DNA of 9,822 bases from JBEKCP01 sp050014815 (GCA_050014815.1 JBEKCP010000172.1:1-9822), one strand, 5' to 3'; shown: positions 1-6,659, counted from the stretch's first letter. Made by a program: numbers and translations. The notes: generated from the sequence alone by a model not told the origin.

Positions 1-894
1 GTTGCACAGTCCGAACGTCGCGATCGCCAGTCCGAGGGTGGTCTTCTTGAGAATGCCGCAATGTTTCCAGGTCAAGAGACCGTGGACGAGGGCCGTCCCG
101 GTCAGCCAGGGCATCAGCGATCCGCTCTCGACCGGGTCCCAGTTCCAATAGCCGCCCCAGCCTAGTTCTTCGTAGGCCCACTGAGCCCCCCACAGGATAC
201 CGCCGCCGAGCACGAGCCACGCGAAGATCGCCCAAGGGCGGGCCTGGTCCAGCCAGGCGCGGTCCAGGCGGCCGCCGATCAAGGCGGCTGCCGCCACGGC
301 AAACGGGATGCCCCAGGCCGCGTATCCAAGGAACACGATCGGCGGATGAACGAGCATGGCCGGATGCTGCAACAGCGGCGACAGGCCGTCGCCGACCGAG
401 CGGGCCGTCAGTCCCGGCTGCATCGGGTCCGCGGCAAACACCATGACGGCGATAAGGAAACAGCCGTAGGCCATCAACAGGCCGAAGGCCAAATGGACGA
501 GCGGGGCTGCCCCGTTTTCACCCTCGGGACTGCCCCCCTTTTTTCCCTGCTTGCCTGCGATGAACCGGTAAACCACTGCCAGCACAAGGACCAGCCAGGC
601 CCACAAGAGCAGCGATCCGGCCTGCCCGACCCAGAACGCCGAGAGCCGGTAACAGACCGGCAGCAGGGCGTCGGAGTACTGGGCCACGTACTGGAAGCGG
701 AAGTCGTTGAGGAGCAGGGCCCGGACAAGGATGGCGGTTGCCATGCTCAGTGCGGCGACTGCCGTGAAGGCGGCCGCCAGTCCGGTTCTCAGGATCGCGC
801 GGTGAGAGCCCTGCCAGAGTGCCATGCAGGTGAAGGCCGCGTAGCCCGATCCAACCAACGCGATCAACAGACAAAGCTGGCCGAGGGTGGTCAT
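1..894 (-). CDS. ccmF: Cytochrome c heme lyase CcmF, N-terminal 298 residues (3' end outside window)
   Basis: CcmF is the polytopic membrane subunit of the System I cytochrome c synthetase, which takes heme from holo-CcmE and ligates it to apocytochrome CXXCH motifs on the outer face of the cytoplasmic membrane. The visible part is rich in hydrophobic segments and carries the family signatures in order: SAFWVGQAGSLLLW (85-98), LQHPAMLVHPP (175-185), and the tryptophan-rich WWD heme-handling segment at about 235-254 (W235, W239, W246, W250, W252, D253), followed by H271, the position of a conserved heme-ligand histidine. The ATG at 892-894 lies three bases after the ccmE stop codon, so the two are almost certainly cotranscribed and translationally coupled; no strong ribosome site is seen. 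A charged loop at about 113-128 (GKQGKKGGSPEGEN) separates early segments. The frame is open to base 1, so the C-terminal half is not visible. Identification is very secure. Confidence 0.95.
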   Translation of the reverse strand, partial: MTTLGQLCLLIALVGSGYAAFTCMALWQGSHRAILRTGLAAAFTAVAALSMATAILVRALLLNDFRFQYVAQYSDALLPVCYRLSAFWVGQAGSLLLWAWLVLVLAVVYRFIAGKQGKKGGSPEGENGAAPLVHLAFGLLMAYGCFLIAVMVFAADPMQPGLTARSVGDGLSPLLQHPAMLVHPPIVFLGYAAWGIPFAVAAAALIGGRLDRAWLDQARPWAIFAWLVLGGGILWGAQWAYEELGWGGYWNWDPVESGSLMPWLTGTALVHGLLTWKHCGILKKTTLGLAIATFGLCN

Positions 895-897
895 GAG

Positions 898-1290
898 CTA
901 CTTCGACTCGTACTTGCTGGCACAGCGGGTCAGGATCTTGTCGCCGCGGAGCAGGCAGGGCGACTCCAGCCGCCCTTCCACCACAACCTCCATCGACCCC
1001 GTGAGCGGCTCCGGCAGCAGTCCGGTGCAAACGACGGGCAGGTTGCCCGTGGTCCCCGCCAGAACGAAACTCGCCTGGCGGCGGTCTGCGGCCACCTGGA
1101 GCGAATCGGCCGCGATTCTGCCGCTGACGCGAACGCGATGGCCGGCGGCCCGGGCAGTGTTGGCCAGGCACTCGTCCGCCGTCATGTAATACTGCCAACC
1201 GCCGGATGCCCCCACGAACGCCATATAGCCGACGACCCCGGCGATCACGGCGCTTGCAATCGCCAGCTTTCTGCCGCTCGTCCAGGCCAT
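898..1290 (-). CDS. ccmE: Cytochrome c maturation heme chaperone CcmE, cysteine (CxxxY) variant
   Basis: CcmE is a membrane-anchored periplasmic chaperone that binds heme covalently and passes it to CcmF. The 130-residue protein has one N-terminal membrane anchor (about 8-28) and then a small beta-barrel (OB-fold) domain; the stretch TGLLPEPL (89-96) followed by EVVVEGRLE (101-109) matches the family core. The family's heme-attachment motif HxxxY is here C123-A-S-K-Y127, so the histidine is replaced by cysteine. CxxxY CcmE proteins are known from Desulfovibrio and some archaea, where the Ccm system also lacks CcmH. The chain stops three residues after Y127, without the long C-terminal tail of E. 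coli CcmE. A GGAGG sits four bases before the ATG, and a good promoter lies just upstream, so this gene heads the ccmE-ccmF transcript. C41, C88 and C112 are additional cysteines of unknown role. Confidence 0.88.
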   Translation of the reverse strand: MAWTSGRKLAIASAVIAGVVGYMAFVGASGGWQYYMTADECLANTARAAGHRVRVSGRIAADSLQVAADRRQASFVLAGTTGNLPVVCTGLLPEPLTGSMEVVVEGRLESPCLLRGDKILTRCASKYESK

Positions 1291-1521
1291 GGTTCCTCCG
1301 ATCCCACTGTGGGTGGGGAACGATAGTGTGCCAGCCAGGGTTTGTCAACGTGACTTCCGGGAAAACCGCTCATTTCGGGGGGGTACAACGGCAGGGAAAA
1401 CCGGTCTAGCAGGCGGGCCGGGCACCCTCTGGGTGCGATGAGTTGGAGCAGGGCCTTTGCTGTCTGCCCGTGGCCGGCGGTGCGGCCCGGATGGCCGCTG
1501 CCCATCAATCCTTGGGGGCCG
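1291..1521. other. Intergenic region between the glycosyltransferase stop and ccmE
   Basis: No gene is visible here. Besides the ccmE promoter it holds two short GC hairpins downstream of the minus-strand glycosyltransferase: GCGGCC/GGCCGC with a five-base loop (1482-1498) and GCACCC/GGGTGC with a three-base loop (1422-1436). Neither is followed by a T-run on the minus strand, so they are at best weak terminators or part of a Rho-type 3' end. Confidence 0.35.
1320..1348 (-). promoter_or_regulatory. Sigma70-like promoter of ccmE-ccmF
   Basis: On the minus strand TTGACA (1343-1348, a perfect -35) is followed by a 17-base spacer and TATCGT (1320-1325, four of six matches to the -10 consensus). 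A start point near 1313 would leave a leader of about 23 bases ending in the GGAGG of ccmE. The position and ideal spacing make this a credible promoter, although housekeeping promoters of Planctomycetota are poorly characterised. Confidence 0.6.
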
Positions 1522-3603
1522 CTATCCACAGAGCTTCAAGGGTTGGCTGGGCGGCCCGGACGGGGCGAGTACCGGCAGGCTTATCGAATCAACCTCTGCC
1601 GGCCCACCGACGCCGCTGGCGGGGGGCTTCGCAGCCTGGCGCGCCGTGCGGATCTGGTCGAACTGTGGCTTGCGGCGCCGCGGAAGAGGGCGGGATCGCT
1701 CCAGGTTCAAGAAGAAATCGCACCGGGCCAAACTGAAATTCGGATTGTAATAGGGATCGCCGGCCGCCAGGAACCCCGCCCATCGTTCCAGGAACAGGTT
1801 CGCCTCGAACCGGAACTGCTCCTGCTTTTCCGGCGTATCGTCCAGCCCGCGGCTGAGCGACTCGTAATGATAGAGCCGGGCATAAGGGCTCCAGACAATG
1901 AGATAGCCCTTGTGGCGGATCCGCATGCACAAATCCACGTCGTTAAAGGCAACCTGGAACTGCTCGTCCAGGCCGCCGACCTCGTGGAACACGTCCCGCC
2001 GCACCATCAGGCAAGCGGCGGTTACAGCGGAGACGTTCTGCGTGACGACGAGGCGGGAAAAATAGCCGGGAGATTCCCGCGGCGCGCCGGCATGGGCATG
2101 CCCGGCCGCCCCGCCCAGACCCACGATCACGCCGCCGTGTTGGATCGTGCCGTCGGGATAGTACAACTTGGCTCCCACGGCGCCGATTTCCGGCCGCAGC
2201 GCGTGGCCGAGCATGCGCTCCAGCCAGTCCTCGTTGATGACCTCGATGTCGTTGTTCAGCAGCAGCAGGACTTCGCCTTGCGCCTGCTCCGCGGCGAAAT
2301 TATTGATGGCCGAATAATTGAATTCCCATTCCCAACCGATGGTGCGGATGCGGCGGTCCTGTTTCATCCGGTCATAATACTCGAACGTTTCGCGCTGCTG
2401 GCTGTTGTTCTCGACCAGCAGGATTTCATAATTCGCGTAGCTGGAGCGGGTAATGGACTGCACGCAGCGATCCAGCGTTTCCGGCATGTCCTTGTTGAGA
2501 ATGATGATCGAAACCAGGGGCCGCCGCGGCAGATGATAAGTGACCTGATAGGTGCCCGGACAAGTCCCGTCGCCGACTTCCCCGACGTGACCGCAGCGCT
2601 GGAGATGTTCTGTCAAGGCCCGTTTGGCCGAGTCGAGGGCGTAGGGTTTGGCCGCCATGCCGCTGGCCGTAGAAGCGGGGTGCATCCTCCAATGGTACAG
2701 GACCTGGGGAATGTGCACGATTTGGCGGGCCTTCTCGCCGGCGCGCAATACCAGGTCGTAGTCCGCCGACCCGTCAAACCCCGGTCGCATGCCGCCAACC
2801 TCGGTCAGCAGACTCCGGCGGTAGACGGAAAGATGGCAGATATAATTATGACTGCGGAGCGTGTCGGGCGCCCAGGCCGGCTTGAAGTGCGGACATTGCC
2901 GCTCGCGGCCGGCTTCATCGATCTTGTCTTCGTCGGAATACAGCAAGTCGGCTTCCGGTTCCTCGTTGATCGCCCGCACCACCTCGAACAACGCGTGGGG
3001 CGCCAGGGTATCGTCATGATCCAGAAAGGCAACGAATTCCCCCGCGGCCAAGGCCAGCGCCGCGGTGGAATTGCCGGCGATGCCCCGGTTGTCGCCCAGA
3101 AAAGTCGCCTTGATCCGCGGGTCACGGCGACCGGAGTGCCGCAAAAGGCTCTTCACGACATGGTCGTCGCTGCCCCCGTCGGCAATGCACAACTCCCAGT
3201 TGGCGTACGTCTGCCGGAGCACCGATTCCAGCATCGCCGTGAGAAACGCAGTCGGCGTGTTGAAAGTGGGGGTAACAATGCTGATGAGCGGCTCGCGCGC
3301 AAAATGAATCAGCCTCTGCCGTTGGATCTCGGCCGCTTTCGGCTCGTTGCGATCGATCCAGATGTCATAGGGGTTGCGGGGATCGACGGGAGGAGCGGTC
3401 TCGCCCAAGGCGGCGGAGAAGGAGGACATCTTTCGCACGACTTGTCGACAGCACGCCCGCAGGCCCCCGCTTTTCCAAACGCGGTAGGCGGCAGCGCGCA
3501 GCCGCGCGGCCTTGCGGCAGCAAGCGCGGATGCCTTCTACCCGGCAAAGGCGATAGCTGCGGATGCCCAGGGTTTTCCAGAGCACTTCGTCCATCGCCGC
3601 CAA
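1522..3603 (-). CDS. Tandem-domain family 2 glycosyltransferase (693 aa)
   Basis: The protein contains two GT-A type glycosyltransferase family 2 domains and probably adds sugars from nucleotide donors to a surface polysaccharide or lipid-linked glycan on the cytoplasmic side. The first domain starts at LISIVTPTFNTP (106-117) and has FLDHDD (193-198, the DXD-type metal site), YSDEDKID (222-229) and ADYDL (280-284). The second starts at LVSIIILNKDMPE (363-375) and has LLLNNDIEV (447-455), HGG (489-491) and NDVDLCMRIRHKGY (554-567). The sugar and acceptor cannot be told. The N-terminal 60 residues are cationic and contain a repeated motif, GIRACCRKAAR (24-34) and GLRACCRQVVR (47-57). The last 50 residues are proline-rich and look disordered. 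The first start is TTG at 3603 with GGAG six bases before it; an in-frame ATG at 3594 is an equally possible start. It is divergent from ilvN and stands alone, so no surface-glycan cluster can be named. Confidence 0.88.
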   Translation of the reverse strand: MAAMDEVLWKTLGIRSYRLCRVEGIRACCRKAARLRAAAYRVWKSGGLRACCRQVVRKMSSFSAALGETAPPVDPRNPYDIWIDRNEPKAAEIQRQRLIHFAREPLISIVTPTFNTPTAFLTAMLESVLRQTYANWELCIADGGSDDHVVKSLLRHSGRRDPRIKATFLGDNRGIAGNSTAALALAAGEFVAFLDHDDTLAPHALFEVVRAINEEPEADLLYSDEDKIDEAGRERQCPHFKPAWAPDTLRSHNYICHLSVYRRSLLTEVGGMRPGFDGSADYDLVLRAGEKARQIVHIPQVLYHWRMHPASTASGMAAKPYALDSAKRALTEHLQRCGHVGEVGDGTCPGTYQVTYHLPRRPLVSIIILNKDMPETLDRCVQSITRSSYANYEILLVENNSQQRETFEYYDRMKQDRRIRTIGWEWEFNYSAINNFAAEQAQGEVLLLLNNDIEVINEDWLERMLGHALRPEIGAVGAKLYYPDGTIQHGGVIVGLGGAAGHAHAGAPRESPGYFSRLVVTQNVSAVTAACLMVRRDVFHEVGGLDEQFQVAFNDVDLCMRIRHKGYLIVWSPYARLYHYESLSRGLDDTPEKQEQFRFEANLFLERWAGFLAAGDPYYNPNFSLARCDFFLNLERSRPLPRRRKPQFDQIRTARQAAKPPASGVGGPAEVDSISLPVLAPSGPPSQPLKLCG

Positions 3604-3835
3604 TTCCTTCTCCGGCAGGGATCCTTGTACCTACTACAACGGATCGGCTCATTACGGAACGCGCTTGAGTGACATGAAAGAGGGACGCACAATCCACTGG
3701 TTCCAAGTCCTGGCGAGGTGTGGGTTGTGAATGCAACTACTTGTACGGAAAGACGTTATCGGAAAGCTTTGCCGCCCCTTGTCGCGGGGTGTTCCGGGGG
3801 GTATGATGGAGGTTTCCCATGCCCCGGAGCCCCCC

Positions 3836-4339
3836 ATGCGCCACGTGCTGTCCGCTTTGGTCCAGAACGTGCCCGGCGTGCTGTCGCACATCTCGGGGAT
3901 GTTGGCCTCCCGCGGGTACAACATCGACAGCCTCGCAGTGGGGGAGACCGAGGACCCCCAACTGTCGCGGATGACCTTCGTCGTCGTCGGCGACGACAAC
4001 GTGCTGGAGCAGGTACGCAAGCAACTGGAGAAGATCGTAACGGTAGTCCGGGTGGACGACGTCAGCTCGCAGGACTTCGTGGAGCGGGACATGATGCTGA
4101 TCAAGGTCTCCGCTCCCGCCGGCCGCCGCGGCGAGATCGCCCAGTTGACCGCCATCTTCCGCGGCCGGATCGTCGACGTGGCCCCGGAGGCGATGATCAT
4201 CGAGATGTCCGGCCAGGAGAGCAAGATCGAGGCGTTCATCGAGATGATGCGGCCGATGGGGATCATCGAGCTGGTCCGCACCGGGCGGATTGCGATGGTG
4301 CGGAGCAGGCAGAACGAGGTAGTGACTAGTGGCCAGTGA
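3836..4339 (+). CDS. ilvN: Acetolactate synthase small (regulatory) subunit
   Basis: This is the regulatory subunit of acetohydroxyacid synthase, the first shared enzyme of valine, leucine and isoleucine synthesis; it activates the catalytic subunit and confers valine feedback inhibition. With the start at 3836 the protein is 167 residues, normal for the family, and begins MRHVLSALVQNVPGV like other IlvN/IlvH proteins. An ACT domain spans about 2-77 and keeps the residues used for valine binding in E. coli IlvH: N11, G14 and N29 in GYNIDSLAVG. The C-terminal ALS_ss domain begins near FVERDMMLIKV. GGAG lies six bases before the chosen ATG; in-frame ATGs at 3803 and 3806 and an earlier one at 3731 would add residues with no family similarity. 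The catalytic ilvB is not adjacent: the upstream gene is a divergent glycosyltransferase. The final six codons and the stop lie inside a heptamer repeat. Confidence 0.93.
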   Translation: MRHVLSALVQNVPGVLSHISGMLASRGYNIDSLAVGETEDPQLSRMTFVVVGDDNVLEQVRKQLEKIVTVVRVDDVSSQDFVERDMMLIKVSAPAGRRGEIAQLTAIFRGRIVDVAPEAMIIEMSGQESKIEAFIEMMRPMGIIELVRTGRIAMVRSRQNEVVTSGQ

Positions 4340-4404
4340 CTAGTGACTAGTGGCTGGTGGCTGGTGCGTGTGCTTTGCCAGCCACTAGCCACTAACCACC
4401 AGCC
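4321..4404. repeat. Degenerate heptamer repeat forming a long hairpin between ilvN and ilvC
   Basis: From 4321 to 4369 the sequence reads as seven head-to-tail heptamers of the form RGTGRCY (AGTGACT, AGTGGCC, AGTGACT, AGTGACT, AGTGGCT, GGTGGCT, GGTGCGT). From about 4377 to 4404 the same heptamer appears inverted (GCCAGCC, ACTAGCC, ACTAACC, ACCAGCC). The arms 4348-4364 and 4378-4394 pair over 17 positions with a single G-T mismatch that would be a G-U pair in RNA, leaving a 13-base loop. No T-run follows, so it is not a standard terminator. The left part encodes the last residues and stop codon of IlvN. Its location in the ilvN-ilvC transcript suggests effects on mRNA processing or stability, but the role is unknown. 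Confidence 0.8.
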
Positions 4405-4431
4405 ACCAATTTGACCCAAGGAACTTTCATC

Positions 4432-5436
4432 ATGCCCGCAAAGATGTATTACGACAAAGACGCCGATCTCTCGCTCCTGAAGGGCAAGACGGTGGCCATT
4501 CTGGGGTACGGCTCGCAAGGGCACGCCCACGCACAGAACCTCCGCGACAGCGGCGTGAGCGTGATCGTGGCGGAATTGCCGGGCACGCCGAACTACGAGC
4601 TGGCGGTCAAGGACGGGTTCACCCCGTTGGCCGCGGCCGACGCCGTCAAAAAGGCCGACCTCGTGACGATCCTCTTGCCCGATGAGCTCCAGGCCGACGT
4701 CTTCCGTGCCCAGATTCGCGACAACCTGTCGCCGGGCAACGTGGTGGTGTGCTCGCACGGGTTCAACGTCCACTACGGTCAGTTCGACGTGCCCAAGGGC
4801 GTCTCGATCATCCTCGTGGCGCCGAAGGGGCCCGGGCACCTGGTGCGGAGCGAGTTCGTCCGCGGGGCGGGGGTGCCCTGCCTGATCGGCCTGGGGGAAG
4901 GCGCCGCCAAGGATGCCTTCGCCATCGGCCTGGCCTACGCCAAGGGCATCGGGGGCACTCGGGCCGGCGTCATCGAGACCACTTTCGCCGAAGAGACCGA
5001 AACGGACCTGTTCGGCGAGCAATGCGTCCTCTGCGGCGGCGTCAGCGCCCTGATGAAGGCCGGGTTCGAAACCCTGGTCGAGGCCGGCTACCAGCCCGAA
5101 ATGGCCTACTTCGAGTGCATCCACGAGATGAAACTGATCGTCGACCTGATCTACCAGGGCGGCCTCAACTACATGCGCTACAGCATCTCGAACACGGCCG
5201 AGTACGGCGACTACACCCGCGGTCCGCGACTCATTACCGGCGAGACCAAGGCCGAAATGAAGCGGATCCTGGGGGAGATCCAGGACGGGCGGTTCGCCCG
5301 CGAATGGATCCTGGAGAACAAGGCCAACGCCCCCTCGTTCAAGGCCCTGCGGCGCCGCGAGCGGAACCACCTCGTCGAGCAGATCGGCCGCGGACTCCGC
5401 CGCCTGATGGCGTGGATCAATGCCAAGGAAGTGTAG
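4432..5436 (+). CDS. ilvC: Ketol-acid reductoisomerase, class I (334 aa)
   Basis: The enzyme isomerises and reduces acetolactate or acetohydroxybutyrate, the step after acetolactate synthase in branched-chain amino-acid synthesis. The chain has the length of class I (short) enzymes. The N-terminal Rossmann domain carries GYGSQGHAHA (25-34). The C-terminal knotted helical domain carries the metal ligands D192 and E196 in TDLFGEQ and E228 and E232 in FECIHE. The cofactor-specificity loop after strand beta2 reads AELPGTPNYELA (47-58): it has an acidic E48 and lacks the arginine and paired serines that bind the NADPH 2'-phosphate in typical family members, so NADH use is suspected. The ATG at 4432 has AAGGA nine bases upstream and a normal family N-terminus (MPAKMYYDKDADLSLLKGK); an upstream TTG at 4411 is less likely. 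It follows ilvN on the same strand and is probably in the same transcript. Confidence 0.96.
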   Translation: MPAKMYYDKDADLSLLKGKTVAILGYGSQGHAHAQNLRDSGVSVIVAELPGTPNYELAVKDGFTPLAAADAVKKADLVTILLPDELQADVFRAQIRDNLSPGNVVVCSHGFNVHYGQFDVPKGVSIILVAPKGPGHLVRSEFVRGAGVPCLIGLGEGAAKDAFAIGLAYAKGIGGTRAGVIETTFAEETETDLFGEQCVLCGGVSALMKAGFETLVEAGYQPEMAYFECIHEMKLIVDLIYQGGLNYMRYSISNTAEYGDYTRGPRLITGETKAEMKRILGEIQDGRFAREWILENKANAPSFKALRRRERNHLVEQIGRGLRRLMAWINAKEV

Positions 5437-5475
5437 GGATTGGGGGATTAAGGGATTTGGGGATTTGGGGATTGG
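5437..5475 (+). repeat. G-rich short tandem repeat with quadruplex potential after ilvC
   Basis: Directly after the ilvC stop codon, units of the type GGGATT(T/G) repeat about five times with a period of seven to eight bases. Four G-tracts at 5442-5446, 5452-5454, 5459-5462 and 5467-5470 are separated by loops of five, four and four bases, which satisfies the usual G-quadruplex pattern on the coding strand. As RNA it would lie in the ilvC 3' untranslated region. Confidence 0.7.
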
Positions 5476-5502
5476 AAAAAGCCCCCCGACTGCGTCGGGG
5501 GG
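5476..5502 (-). terminator. GC hairpin with a T-run on the minus strand
   Basis: CCCCCCGAC (5482-5490) and GTCGGGGGG (5494-5502) form a perfect nine-base-pair stem with a three-base loop. The run of five A bases at 5476-5480 precedes it on the plus strand, so the intrinsic-terminator arrangement (stem then T-run) exists only for minus-strand transcription, although the neighbouring genes are on the plus strand. A weaker hairpin, CCCGC/GCGGG, follows at 5506-5518. It may block antisense transcription into ilvC or act only as a 3'-end-stabilising stem for ilvC mRNA. Confidence 0.5.
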
Positions 5503-5535
5503 GTGCCCGCGTCGCGGGGGTGAAGGTTCGCTGAA

Positions 5536-5787
5536 ATGCAAGACCTGTTTCACGAACTGTCGCCGGGAGACCGGATCGAAGTCGAGCACCTCGTCACGGT
5601 CGGCCCGCGGACTTGGACCACCAAGACCGCGGGGACGGTGGTGCGGACCGAGCGGTTCCGCCACGGCCTGCACTTTCAGCGGAACTTCGACGACAAGGTC
5701 AAGAGCGACGTGATCCTCCTCCAGCGTCCGGACGGCGAGTTGACCACGGTGGCGATGGACGAGTTCACGACGTTGCGACGCCAATGA
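5536..5787 (+). CDS. Small conserved-looking protein of unknown function (83 aa)
   Basis: I cannot assign a function. The 83-residue protein is soluble, without signal peptide, membrane segment or metal-binding cysteines, and its alternating pattern (PGDRIEVEHLV, TAGTVVRTERFRHGLHF, DVILLQRPDGELTTVAMDEFT) suggests a small beta-barrel, possibly SH3-like. It is rich in arginine and acidic residues. The ATG follows a weak GAAGG about nine bases upstream. Its TGA overlaps the ATG of the next gene in an ATGA arrangement, so translation of the radical SAM protein is probably coupled to it and a shared role is plausible. I recall similar short proteins in planctomycete genomes, but could not verify this. 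Confidence 0.75.
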   Translation: MQDLFHELSPGDRIEVEHLVTVGPRTWTTKTAGTVVRTERFRHGLHFQRNFDDKVKSDVILLQRPDGELTTVAMDEFTTLRRQ

Positions 5788-6659
5788 AGCCCTCTCCCGA
5801 GACCACGTTGTTCCAGTCCCATCCCCGCAGCTACGAGGCGAACCGGTTCGTTTACCCGGTGCTCAGCCGCCGGGCCCACGGACTCTCGATCGGGATCAAT
5901 CTCAACCCGGAGAAATCGTGCAACTTCGACTGCGTCTATTGCCAGGTCGAGCATTCGACTTGCGGCGGCGCGGCGATGCGGCCGGCGGACCTGCCGCAGT
6001 TGGCCGAAGAGTTGGACCAGATGATCGACCTGGTCCTCTCCGGCCGGATCTTCGAGGGCGGCCCGTTGCGGGGCACGCCGGAGCCGCTCCGGCGGCTCAA
6101 TGATATTGCCCTGAGCGGCGACGGCGAGCCGACCGCCTCGCCGCTTTTCGCAGAGGTGGTGGGGCTCTGCGCCGAGGTCCGCCGCGCCCGCGGGCTCGAC
6201 CAGGTCAAGATCATCGTCATCACCAACGCCAGCTTGCTGGACCGCGAGCCGGTCCGCCGCGCACTGGCGGTCCTGGACGCCAACCACGGCGAGATCTGGG
6301 CGAAGTTGGACGCCGGCAGCGAGGCCTACTATCGCAAGGTGGCCCGGAGCCGCGTCACGTTCCAGCGGATACTGGACAACTTGCGGGAAACGGCTCTCGG
6401 GCGGCCCATCGTCATCCAGTCGCTCTTCATGCGGCTTGGCGAGCAACCGCCGCCGGCCGAGGAACAGGAGCTTTACTGCCGGCGGCTCTTGGACATTGTC
6501 GCCGGGGGCGGGCGGATCAAGCTGGTGCAGGTCCACACGATTGCCCGGCTCCCCGCCGAGAGTTTCGCTTCGCCGCTGGCCAACGAGGAAGTGGACGCGA
6601 TGGCCGAGTTGGTCCGCCGCCGCACCGGCCTCCCGGTGGCGGCGTTCTACGGCGGCTAA
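5784..6659 (+). CDS. Radical SAM protein, COG0731 (TYW1-like Fe-S oxidoreductase) type
   Basis: The 291-residue protein has the radical SAM 4Fe-4S motif as C46-NFD-C50-VY-C53, preceded by LSIGINLNPEKS and followed by QVE, a context typical of the COG0731 group related to the archaeal wyosine enzyme TYW1/Taw1. The glycine-rich SAM-binding segment is seen as LSGDGEPTAS (about 108-117), followed by VIVITNASLL. No extra C-terminal cluster domain is visible. Bacteria do not make wyosine, so the substrate is unknown; a small-molecule or tRNA-related reaction is possible but unsupported. The start is the ATG at 5784, overlapping the stop of the 83-residue gene by four bases; the upstream extension of this frame is out-of-frame sequence of that gene. 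It converges on the kinase gene, with 27 bases between the two stop codons. Confidence 0.88.
   Translation: MKPSPETTLFQSHPRSYEANRFVYPVLSRRAHGLSIGINLNPEKSCNFDCVYCQVEHSTCGGAAMRPADLPQLAEELDQMIDLVLSGRIFEGGPLRGTPEPLRRLNDIALSGDGEPTASPLFAEVVGLCAEVRRARGLDQVKIIVITNASLLDREPVRRALAVLDANHGEIWAKLDAGSEAYYRKVARSRVTFQRILDNLRETALGRPIVIQSLFMRLGEQPPPAEEQELYCRRLLDIVAGGGRIKLVQVHTIARLPAESFASPLANEEVDAMAELVRRRTGLPVAAFYGG

Noticed and set aside
346..1326. A 326-codon plus-strand frame over ccmF and ccmE
   Set aside because: The minus-strand genes carry unmistakable CcmF and CcmE signatures; this frame is antisense.
1438..3672. A 744-codon open frame on the plus strand opposite the glycosyltransferase
   Set aside because: It is the antisense of a gene with two clear GT2 domains; its translation has no recognisable motif and reflects high GC and codon bias.
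3721..3835. Promoter or attenuator upstream of ilvN
   Set aside because: I looked for -35/-10 pairs and a leader peptide rich in branched-chain codons with a terminator hairpin and found no convincing example.
4321..4404. CRISPR-like or minisatellite array
   Set aside because: The units are seven bases, degenerate and without spacers; the structure is an inverted tandem repeat, not a CRISPR array.
3652..5784. A 710-codon open frame on the minus strand opposite ilvN, ilvC and the 83-residue gene
   Set aside because: It covers secure plus-strand genes and the intergenic repeats between them; its sequence is a composition-driven shadow that includes translated repeat units.
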